From the NCBI RefSeq assembly GCF_012926615.1, contig NZ_JABBNU010000015.1, positions 1 to 64,000 on the forward strand: a DNA stretch of 64,000 nucleotides. Reading direction: 5' to 3'. The notes below the pieces were generated by a model, which had not been told where the DNA came from, searched no databases, and saw nothing but the letters and a program-made list of their open reading frames with translations. The DNA comes from Marinigracilibium pacificum. Its GTDB lineage: Bacteria > Bacteroidota > Bacteroidia > Cytophagales > Cyclobacteriaceae. Shown here piece by piece: positions 25,917-33,769 of this stretch; position 1 is the first letter of the stretch, and every line of letters begins with the position of its first letter. The translations under genes were made by a program, and so were the position numbers.

Positions 25917-28583
25917 ATGATAAAACATCTTACACATTACTTAAAGACAAGCAAAATCCTGAATTTCGGATTGTTTATGGCCTTTTTTTCTGTATTTTCT
26001 ATGCAGTTGCAGGCACAAACCATGAAGGAGGTTACCGGGACTGTAATTGATTACAGGAATAATGAACCCATTATTGGTGCCAGTGTGCAAATAAAAGGAA
26101 CAACGCGTGGAGCTGTAACAGATGAAAACGGTCGATTTACCGTAAAAGCTAGCGAAGATGAAGTACTGGTCATTTCATTTATTGGTTATGTAACTGAAGA
26201 AATCACAATTACAAGTCAATCAACATATAACGTTTCACTTTTAGAAGATATTTCTACACTACAGTCAGTAGTAGTTGTTGGTTCACGTGGTAGTCCCAGA
26301 ACAGTTATTGAATCTCCGGTTCCGATTGATAATATCAATGCAGGTGCTTTAATGCAAAGTGGTCAGGTTAATATAGAACAAATGATCACATACCGGGTAC
26401 CGTCATACAACTCATCAAACCAGGCTATTTCGGATGCAACTGCACACTTTGACCCATCTGAACTTAGAAACCTGGGACCATCAAGAACTCTTGTACTTGT
26501 AAATGGTAAAAGAAAGAACCAAAGTGCTCTTGTTTATGTAAACGACACTCCTGGAAAAGGTGAAGTTGGAGTTGACATGAAAAGTATTCCGGCTTCAGCA
26601 ATTGAACGTGTTGAAGTATTAAGAGATGGTGCTGCAGCTCAGTATGGTTCTGATGCAATTGCAGGGGTAATTAACATTGTACTTAAAGACTATGATAAGG
26701 GTTCTGTAAATGTTTCTTCCGGTATTAGTCAGGAAGGTGATGGTTTCATGTATGACCTTGCATTAAATAAAGGGTTTAAACTAGGTGAAAATTCCTTTTT
26801 AAATATTACAGCAAATTATTCTCACCAAGATAAAACTAACAGGGCCGGAGAACCTGGCGCAGATGGCTTATTTGATGTGCCAGCTAATGATCCGACATGG
26901 GGCGACTGGTTAGCTGCCAATCCTGACCTGGGCATGACAATTGGTCAACCTGAATTTGACAAGCTATCATTTTTCGCCAATTATGGAACTTCATACTCAA
27001 ATGGCAATGGTGAATTTTATGCTTTTGGTGGATATACCAAACGTGATGGAACTTCATTCGCCCTATATAGAGCTCCTTACTGGATCACTGATGATGCAGG
27101 ATTATTAACCCCTCCTGGTCAGCCATATAATGGATTCCAGCCAACATTTGAAACAGATATAAATGATTATACATTTACAGTAGGTAACAGATATAAATTC
27201 GGCGAATGGAAAACAGATTTAAGTGTTACAACCGGAGGCAATGATGTTGCTTATACCATTGGTAATACTATCAACACTTCATTACTTCCAAATAGCCCTA
27301 CCACTTTTGATGCCGGGGATTACAGGTTTGGATCAACTCTTGCAAACTTGGATATAGCAAGAACATTCAATGACAACTTTACTCTTTATTTCGGTACTGA
27401 AATAAGAAGAGAAGTTTTTGAAGTTGGTGCAGGTCAACCTGAATCTTATGAAGGTAGCGGTGCACAATCATTTCCGGGACTTCAGCCGTCAAATGAACTT
27501 AAGGAAAATAGAAATAATGTAGGTGTATATGCAGGATTTGATTGGGATGCTACTGATAACTTCTTGATTGGTGGTGCAGTTAGATATGAGAATTATTCTG
27601 ACTTTGGTGGTAATGTATCCTGGAAGGTTAATGCCAGACAACTGTTTGCTGATGGAAATGGTGCAATCAGAGCTTCTGTCAGTACAGGTTTTAGAGCACC
27701 TTCTTTACATCAAATCTACCTAAGTAACATTCAAACAATTGTTACTGCAGGAACAGTATCAAACCAGGGAACTTTCAATAATGTAGACCCGGTAATTAGG
27801 TCATTGGGTGTTCCTGCTCTTGATGCAGAAACATCATTTAACATTTCTGCGGGTATTACATATCGATTCAATGATCATTTCTCAGTTTCTGCTGATTATT
27901 ATAATATTAGTATCGATGACAGAGTATTATTTACCGGAGAAATCGGTCAAGATGATGATCCTGATACAACAAATCCGGTTGAACAAATCCTGGAAGATAA
28001 TAATATTACAACACTTAAGTTTTTTGTTAACGCATTAGACACCAAAACTCAAGGTGTAGATATCATTGCTGATTACACAAATATTTATCTTGGTGAAGCT
28101 ACTTTAGATTTGATTTTATCAATGAACTATAATAAAACTAGTATTGAAGGATCAATTGATGCTCCTGGAATTATTGGAGAAGTAGGCTATGATATCTTTA
28201 ACAGAAAGGAACAATCAAGGGTAACTACAGCGCGTCCGAATACTAAAGTATTATTTGGTATGCACTTGGAAGCTGGTAAATTTGGAGCAACACTCAACAA
28301 CACCTATTTTGGTGAGGTAACATGGCAACATGCTGATAATCCAAGTTTCGACCAGACTTTCTCAGGTAAAGTTATCACTGACCTAATCTTAGATTATGAT
28401 ATAATCAACAAGTTAAATTTAAGTCTTACTGTAAATAACTTGTTAGATGTTTATCCTGATGAAATAGATACAAAAGGAGATGTTGTAACTGACCTTGGAG
28501 GCAGATTTAAATACCCTTGGGAAGTTAACCAATTCGGATTTTTAGGTCGATTTTACAAAGTTGGCTTGAATTATAGATTTTAA
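25917..28583 (+). CDS. TonB-dependent outer-membrane receptor
   Basis: The 888-residue protein has a signal peptide (to about residue 34), a carboxypeptidase-D-like regulatory domain (GTVIDYRNNEPIIGASVQIKGT...FIGYVTEEI), a plug domain (PVPIDNINAGAL, AIERVEVLRDGAAAQYGSDAIAGVINI), and a beta-barrel ending in GLNYRF with a terminal Phe. It should import a large ligand using the TonB-ExbBD system. It is not accompanied by a SusD gene, so it is of the siderophore/cobalamin-like or general type. Ligand unknown. A strong terminator follows. Confidence 0.92.
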   Translation: MIKHLTHYLKTSKILNFGLFMAFFSVFSMQLQAQTMKEVTGTVIDYRNNEPIIGASVQIKGTTRGAVTDENGRFTVKASEDEVLVISFIGYVTEEITITSQSTYNVSLLEDISTLQSVVVVGSRGSPRTVIESPVPIDNINAGALMQSGQVNIEQMITYRVPSYNSSNQAISDATAHFDPSELRNLGPSRTLVLVNGKRKNQSALVYVNDTPGKGEVGVDMKSIPASAIERVEVLRDGAAAQYGSDAIAGVINIVLKDYDKGSVNVSSGISQEGDGFMYDLALNKGFKLGENSFLNITANYSHQDKTNRAGEPGADGLFDVPANDPTWGDWLAANPDLGMTIGQPEFDKLSFFANYGTSYSNGNGEFYAFGGYTKRDGTSFALYRAPYWITDDAGLLTPPGQPYNGFQPTFETDINDYTFTVGNRYKFGEWKTDLSVTTGGNDVAYTIGNTINTSLLPNSPTTFDAGDYRFGSTLANLDIARTFNDNFTLYFGTEIRREVFEVGAGQPESYEGSGAQSFPGLQPSNELKENRNNVGVYAGFDWDATDNFLIGGAVRYENYSDFGGNVSWKVNARQLFADGNGAIRASVSTGFRAPSLHQIYLSNIQTIVTAGTVSNQGTFNNVDPVIRSLGVPALDAETSFNISAGITYRFNDHFSVSADYYNISIDDRVLFTGEIGQDDDPDTTNPVEQILEDNNITTLKFFVNALDTKTQGVDIIADYTNIYLGEATLDLILSMNYNKTSIEGSIDAPGIIGEVGYDIFNRKEQSRVTTARPNTKVLFGMHLEAGKFGATLNNTYFGEVTWQHADNPSFDQTFSGKVITDLILDYDIINKLNLSLTVNNLLDVYPDEIDTKGDVVTDLGGRFKYPWEVNQFGFLGRFYKVGLNYRF

Positions 28584-28603
28584 AATAAATACAACTACAT
28601 TTA

Positions 28604-28634
28604 AAGTCGTATCCAATGGATACGACTTTTTTTT
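28604..28634 (+). terminator. Intrinsic terminator after TonB receptor
   Basis: AAGTCGTATCC (28604-28614) and GGATACGACTT (28618-28628) form a perfect 11-bp stem with a 3-nt loop, followed by a run of eight T. Confidence 0.9.
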
Positions 28635-28709
28635 GTTTAACTAATTTTATCTTTTTCGATTAAAGTTTAAAAACCATTACTATTTCACCGATACTAAAAT
28701 ACCTGTTCA

Positions 28710-29426
28710 ATGAAAAATTTTATTCCTCTATTTATTTTTTTAGCATTATTTAGCTGTACCAAGAATACAGAGAATAATAGTTCAACTATCACTAATTCCG
28801 AGGTAATAATAATTGGGGCAATGAAAAATGTAATGCGAAAAGGTGAATTACATGGAAATATCTTTCTGGATACCCTCGCAAATAAAAATGGTCTGTATGG
28901 ACTAGGTCCTGTAAGTTTTCTGACCGGTGAAATACTTGTGATAAATGGCGAAAGCTATGTCTCTCAAGTCACATCAGACACTACAATGAAGGTTCATAAA
29001 AGATATGACATTTCAGCACCATTCTTTGTCTATTCATATGTCTCAGATTGGAAAGAGGTTAAATTATCTACCAATGTAAAAACCATTAATGATCTTCAAG
29101 ATTTCATAAAAGAATCTGCACCAATAAGTGATGAACCTTTTGTCTTCCAGCTAAAAGGAAAAGTTTCTAAAGCATTAATTCACATTCAAAACCTTCCAAA
29201 AGGAACAAAAGTTTCATCTCCTGAAGATGCTCATAAAGGACAGAAGAAATATACAATTTTAGATGAAGAGGCAGATATCATCGGTTTTTATTCTACACGT
29301 CATCAAGGTATTTTCACTCATCATGATTCCTATTTACATATGCATTTAATCACTAAAAATAAAACCAAAATGGGGCACCTTGATGAATTACAAATAGATA
29401 ACATGACTCTATACTTGCCAAATTGA
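28710..29426 (+). CDS. Exported acetolactate decarboxylase-like lipoprotein
   Basis: The 238-residue protein has a lipobox (LFSC) and then the acetolactate decarboxylase fold: GELHGNIFLDTLANKNGLYGLGPVSFLTGEILVINGESY at the start, and a zinc site from HMHLI and GHLDEL near the end. It also has a Glu/Thr-rich middle. Known enzymes convert acetolactate to acetoin and are mostly cytoplasmic or secreted without a lipid anchor. Zinc ligands appear to be kept, so it may be active in the periplasm, but a different substrate is possible. Confidence 0.75.
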   Translation: MKNFIPLFIFLALFSCTKNTENNSSTITNSEVIIIGAMKNVMRKGELHGNIFLDTLANKNGLYGLGPVSFLTGEILVINGESYVSQVTSDTTMKVHKRYDISAPFFVYSYVSDWKEVKLSTNVKTINDLQDFIKESAPISDEPFVFQLKGKVSKALIHIQNLPKGTKVSSPEDAHKGQKKYTILDEEADIIGFYSTRHQGIFTHHDSYLHMHLITKNKTKMGHLDELQIDNMTLYLPN

Positions 29427-29471
29427 TATATTTTACAGCTTTCTATTCAAAAGAGCAGAAAAAAATTTAAA

Positions 29472-29834
29472 CTATTTCGTTTCGCTTATTGATTCTCTAT
29501 AGGCAATTCCCCAGTTCGCCAAAGCATTAATTACCGGAGCCAATGTTTTTCCTTGTTCAGTAATTGAATACTCAACTGTAATGGGCTTGGTATCCATTAT
29601 AGTTCTACTCACCAACTGATTCATTTCCAGATCCTGGAGCTCCTTTGAAAGCATTTTAGTTCCAATTCCATTAACCTCTCGTAATAAATCCATAAAACCC
29701 AACTTATCTCCTTCAATTAAGGTTCCTAAAATATGAAACTTCCATTTTCCTGATAGAATGCTCATCGAATCACTTATTGCTTGTATTCTCACTTTACAAA
29801 TGGGAGAATTATTTACTACAGATCTTTTCTTCAT
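29472..29834 (-). CDS. HxlR-family transcriptional regulator
   Basis: The 120-residue protein has the HxlR winged helix: CKVRIQAISDSMSILSGKWKFHILGTL, FMDLLREVNGIGTKMLSKELQDLEMNQLVSR, and a wing in PITVEYSITEQGKTL. A cysteine at about position 13 lies where redox- or quinone-sensing members such as YodB carry theirs. It is transcribed away from the SnoaL/FrnE operon across about 140 bp and is likely its regulator. It converges with the acetolactate decarboxylase-like gene. Confidence 0.87.
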   Translation of the reverse strand: MKKRSVVNNSPICKVRIQAISDSMSILSGKWKFHILGTLIEGDKLGFMDLLREVNGIGTKMLSKELQDLEMNQLVSRTIMDTKPITVEYSITEQGKTLAPVINALANWGIAYRESISETK

Positions 29835-29971
29835 CGACTCTTTTTATTGTTTGATATTACTCTACAAAAATTCATAATAGTTTCATAAAGGAAACCACTT
29901 TCTAAAAGGAAATGCATGCTAAAGATACATCACTTTCACATTACTTTTACAACAATAAAAAAGTAAATAAT

Positions 29972-30448
29972 ATGAAAAAATCAATCTTCAAAACTGCAAT
30001 CATCATTACTATATCACTATTTATTTCATTAAACATAAGTGCCCAGTCGAACTCCACAAAGGAAATCGAGGTAGTAAATAAAATGTTTAATGCATTTGGG
30101 ACGGGTGATATGAATGCGTTAACATCTACTGTTTCAGATTCTACAATTTGGACTTATCATGGCAGTAATTCTATACCCTATTCAGGCATTTTTAAAGGCA
30201 AAAAAGAAGTGACCAGGTTTATTAAAAGTATACATTCAAATGTCGAAATACTTGATTTTAAAATTGACCAGATCATATCAGAACGACAAACAGTTATTGT
30301 GCTAGGATCAGAAAAACAAAAAATTAAAAATAATGGTGAGATCCTAAAGCAAAATTGGGTTCAAATATATCAAGTTGAAAATGGGTTAATCACAAAAATG
30401 GATGAATACGCTAATACTGCATATTCTGAAAAGCTCTTTAATAAATGA
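29972..30448 (+). CDS. Exported SnoaL-like (NTF2 fold) protein
   Basis: The 158-residue protein has a signal peptide (ISLFISLNISAQ) when started at the ATG at 29972; the open frame from 29912 adds 20 unlikely residues. The mature part is a SnoaL-like domain: EVVNKMFNAFGTGDMNALTSTVSDSTIWTYHG, YSGIFKGKKEVTRFIKSI, and a final WVQIYQVENGLITKMDEY. Such proteins are small enzymes or ligand binders. Its stop overlaps the start of the next gene (ATGA), so the two are translationally coupled. Confidence 0.82.
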   Translation: MKKSIFKTAIIITISLFISLNISAQSNSTKEIEVVNKMFNAFGTGDMNALTSTVSDSTIWTYHGSNSIPYSGIFKGKKEVTRFIKSIHSNVEILDFKIDQIISERQTVIVLGSEKQKIKNNGEILKQNWVQIYQVENGLITKMDEYANTAYSEKLFNK

Positions 30449-31437
30449 AAACGATATCCATTACAATAATATTTATTATGCTTTGCACTCTTAGTTGCAA
30501 TGGACAACAAGATAAAAATATGAATAATAAAAACCCGTTACTTTGTAATCCTGCAACAGGAATATGTGAAATGCCTGAAAATTCAAATCAAGATAAGATT
30601 GAAATGAAAAAGGCTGTAAATACAGTTAAAATAGTTTATTTCACCGATCCAATATGTTCTTCCTGCTGGGGTATAGAACCACAATTAAGAAAATTAAAGC
30701 TCGAATACGGAAGTAATATTGAAATAGAATATCGCATGGGTGGGTTATTACCCGATTGGAGTTACAATAGTGGCGGCATAAGTAAACCATCAGATGTTGC
30801 TCATCACTGGGATGAAGTAAGCCTTTATTATGATATGCCAATTGAAGGTGATATATGGCTAGAGGACCCTCTAGATTCTTCCTACCCACCTTCTATAGCT
30901 TTTAAAGCAGCTCAATTACAAAATCAGGAACAAGAATTATCATTTTTAAGAGAACTAAAAGAAATGGTTTTTATCCACAAAAAGAATATTTCTAAATGGA
31001 TATACATTGAAGAAGCTGCAACTAAAGTCGGTTTAAATACAGAGCAGTTAAAATTTGATTACGAAAACAAGGCTAAAGAATTTTTTCAGAAAGATTTAAA
31101 ATTGGCCAAAGACTCTGGTGTAAGAGGATTTCCAACATTATTCTTTTATGATACTGAGGGTAACAAAGAACCACTTTATGGCTTCAGACCTTATGAAAAT
31201 TTTGAATTGGCTATTCAAAAAATATCACCAGGCATCAAAAAACATAATTACAGCAAAAATTGGAAATCAATATTCAATTATTACAACACTTTAACAACAC
31301 GTGAATTCAGAGAAATTAGTGGAATATCGAAAAATGAAGCAGACAAGCTACTTAATGAATTAGCTAAAACAGGGGAAATAGATCAGTTTAGGATCAAAAA
31401 CGGAACTTTATGGAAGTTAATTAACAACAGTCATTAG
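30445..31437 (+). CDS. DsbA-family FrnE-like lipoprotein
   Basis: The 330-residue protein has a lipobox (TLSC, Cys18), a linker with two more cysteines (CNPATGIC, 34-41), and a DsbA/FrnE thioredoxin fold with the active site CSSC at 71-74 in YFTDPICSSCWGIEPQLR. GVRGFPTLFFYD holds the cis-Pro. A C-terminal helical domain (LTTREFREISGISKNEADKLLNELAK) looks like a winged helix, as in SpxH-type adaptors. It may act on disulphides in the periplasm. It is co-expressed with the SnoaL protein under the divergent HxlR regulator. Confidence 0.85.
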   Translation: MKTISITIIFIMLCTLSCNGQQDKNMNNKNPLLCNPATGICEMPENSNQDKIEMKKAVNTVKIVYFTDPICSSCWGIEPQLRKLKLEYGSNIEIEYRMGGLLPDWSYNSGGISKPSDVAHHWDEVSLYYDMPIEGDIWLEDPLDSSYPPSIAFKAAQLQNQEQELSFLRELKEMVFIHKKNISKWIYIEEAATKVGLNTEQLKFDYENKAKEFFQKDLKLAKDSGVRGFPTLFFYDTEGNKEPLYGFRPYENFELAIQKISPGIKKHNYSKNWKSIFNYYNTLTTREFREISGISKNEADKLLNELAKTGEIDQFRIKNGTLWKLINNSH

Positions 31438-31483
31438 ATATTAGTTAATCTAATCAAGGTAAAATAGATTATGAATTATCTAT

Positions 31484-31522
31484 AATCAAATGAGGCCCGT
31501 AATATTTGGGCCTCTTTTGATT
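31484..31522. terminator. Bidirectional terminator
   Basis: AATCAAATGAGGCCC (31484-31498) and GGGCCTCTTTTGATT (31508-31522) pair at 14 of 15 positions with a 9-nt loop. It sits between the convergent FrnE-like and Sus-operon genes and can serve both. Confidence 0.85.
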
Positions 31523-31555
31523 TCTAATAATCTTTTATATTTAAAATGCTTTATA

Positions 31556-32320
31556 TTAAATCTTTGTCAAAACCGACAAAGTTCTTTCAATCTCATTATT
31601 ATTTGAATCAGTAAATATTTGAGTAAACTCTAATTCTCCACAGGTATTAAGTAAACCCGAACCAGAAACAAACACCTCCTTTTGATTATAAACATAGGCA
31701 GTCTGTTTAGGTATGTTAACGTTGTACGTTACATCATCTACCTTGGTAATATATAATCTTATGTCAAACCCTTCAGCATATAAATTTTTAGCTACTAACT
31801 GATTTATGCCTTTTATCAAATTCACTTCGTAGGGTTGCGAGGCCTCTGAAAATTGGAAGCCATATACTCCTTCTAAAAAGTTTAATGAATATTCACAAAA
31901 CTTTGATACCTCCAGACTAACTTCACTTCTCAAGTCGTTTTCACCCTCACTCCTAACAATTCTAAAAGCAATTTCAGATTTCTCAAATGGCTCTAAAATA
32001 TCATACTCACTACTCACCTTTAATGACCCATATAATTCACCTGCAGGAACAGTTACCTCAGGATTAAAGTTAAAATCATCACCCAACACCAGGTCAGTCT
32101 TCTCATCAATAAGCTCTACTGTAAAAGTTCTTGGTGAAGGACTCACCTTCGTCAGATATAAAGGTAATTTAAAAGTATCCTCCGATGAACTAACATTAAA
32201 TTTATACTTCTCTTTAGCGAAATGTGCAATGGAAGGACCTTTATAAAAATTATCATTTTCTTCACAAGAACCCATTGCACTAAGTACAAACAGGACAATA
32301 AATATTTTTATATACTTCAT
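31556..32320 (-). CDS. SusD-associated lipoprotein (DUF4843-like)
   Basis: The 254-residue protein has a lipobox (AMGSC) when started at 32320. The mature part includes a Calx-beta/DUF1735-like stretch (FNVSSSEDTFKLPLYLTKVSPSPRTFTVELIDE, then VTVPAGELYGSLKV) and a second beta domain. Such proteins are typical third genes of SusCD operons and sit on the cell surface near the complex. It starts 10 bp after the SusD stop and shares its transcript. The exact DUF assignment is tentative. Confidence 0.75.
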   Translation of the reverse strand: MKYIKIFIVLFVLSAMGSCEENDNFYKGPSIAHFAKEKYKFNVSSSEDTFKLPLYLTKVSPSPRTFTVELIDEKTDLVLGDDFNFNPEVTVPAGELYGSLKVSSEYDILEPFEKSEIAFRIVRSEGENDLRSEVSLEVSKFCEYSLNFLEGVYGFQFSEASQPYEVNLIKGINQLVAKNLYAEGFDIRLYITKVDDVTYNVNIPKQTAYVYNQKEVFVSGSGLLNTCGELEFTQIFTDSNNNEIERTLSVLTKI

Positions 32321-32330
32321 AATCTTAAAA

Positions 32331-33758
32331 TCAATTTTGTGAATAACCAGGGTTTTGCTGAATATTCTCATTTGCAAAAATCTCTTCTTGTGGAATAGGT
32401 AGATTAAATCTGAAATTACCCGCCTCTAATGTGCAAGGAATTGCTCCACCACAATCTAATCCTGAACGCTCTATTGGCAACCCATTTCTTTTCAAATCAA
32501 AAAATCTATGTCCTTCAAATGCAAGTTCCTTTCTTCTTTCCAAAAGTATTTCTTGAAGTAATTGATCTTTATCTGAAATATTTTGAGGAACATATCCGTA
32601 AATTCTTTGAGACCTTAAACTATTTAAATCTTCATTTGCTTTAGCTAAATTTGAATTTATGGTTTTCAAATTTGCTTCTGCACGAATCAAGTACATTTCG
32701 GAAACTCTGAATACTTTAATGTCATTTTGAAATAACACACCATTACTACCCAGGTATTTAGCTACAATCTGCCTACCATCATTTAGCGTATAGAAACTTG
32801 AATAATATCGTATATCAACATTTGGGTTTATTACAGAAGTTATCTCATAAGATGGAGCGAAAAAGATATCTAGATTAGTTCCAGTCCAGATGGTTCCAAT
32901 CTGAAAATTCTCAGAAGTTCTTTCCAGTTTAAAAATTACCTCATCAATACTTGCATCCTCCCAAATAGAAGTATAGTCATTAAAGGCACATAAATCCATA
33001 TTTGCAATCACTATATTAGCTGCGTTAATAGCCCTGTCATAATTCTCGGCATATAAAGCTGCTCTTGCTTCCAAAGCCTTAATTGCATAGTAATTAAATC
33101 TGGAAACATTTCCTGAACTTACTGATTCAACTGTTGATGTTTCAAGCGCATCTTCAATATCCTTGAATAGTTTGTTGAAGAACTCAGGAATCAGTAATCT
33201 GGATGGCTTTAGTTTTATTTCCAATCCATCTGGACTTCCATTACCATTATTATCATCAAGGTCAATATACGGAACTGCCAAACCTGTAGAGCTATACTTT
33301 TCACCCATAGCTCTATACAAATCAAAATGTTTATGTGCTCTAAGCGCCAACATTTCAGATTTAAATTGATTTGACTCATCAACTGTAATAACTCCCTGAG
33401 CAATTAGACTTTCAATAGCATTAAGAACCCTGTTAGCTTGAGCAATAACACGATATGAATTATACCATAGATTGGCAGCCTCAGTGTTTGAAGTAACATA
33501 AGACCATGAATTCAGTTGAACACCCTGCCCTCGGTTAGTCGATGGCCTATAAACATCATCACTGGCTACTGAACTAAACTCAATAATATTTTCATCGGTT
33601 GCAAAACCATACGCAGCAATTACCCCAGCTTCAATATCGTCTAATGACTTAAAAGCTTCATCTCCTATAATTAAATCAGTTGGTTCTACATCTAAAATCC
33701 CTTCACATCCTGAAGAAATTACTAATAATAGCAGTAAGTATATATAATATCTTTTCAT
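32331..33758 (-). CDS. SusD/RagB-family nutrient-binding lipoprotein
   Basis: The 475-residue lipoprotein (lipobox SSGC) starts with the SusD signature GILDVEPTDLIIGDEAFKSLDDIEAGVIAAYG. It has TPR-like helices (LRAHKHFDLYRAMGEKYS...AVPYID) and ends with the family tail LLERRKELAFEGHRFFDLKR and IPQEEIFANENIQQNPGY. It forms the surface lid of the SusC channel. It follows SusC after 11 bp. The substrate is not evident because no glycosidase or peptidase lies in the operon. Confidence 0.93.
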   Translation of the reverse strand: MKRYYIYLLLLLVISSGCEGILDVEPTDLIIGDEAFKSLDDIEAGVIAAYGFATDENIIEFSSVASDDVYRPSTNRGQGVQLNSWSYVTSNTEAANLWYNSYRVIAQANRVLNAIESLIAQGVITVDESNQFKSEMLALRAHKHFDLYRAMGEKYSSTGLAVPYIDLDDNNGNGSPDGLEIKLKPSRLLIPEFFNKLFKDIEDALETSTVESVSSGNVSRFNYYAIKALEARAALYAENYDRAINAANIVIANMDLCAFNDYTSIWEDASIDEVIFKLERTSENFQIGTIWTGTNLDIFFAPSYEITSVINPNVDIRYYSSFYTLNDGRQIVAKYLGSNGVLFQNDIKVFRVSEMYLIRAEANLKTINSNLAKANEDLNSLRSQRIYGYVPQNISDKDQLLQEILLERRKELAFEGHRFFDLKRNGLPIERSGLDCGGAIPCTLEAGNFRFNLPIPQEEIFANENIQQNPGYSQN

Positions 33759-33769
33759 GTCAATAATCT

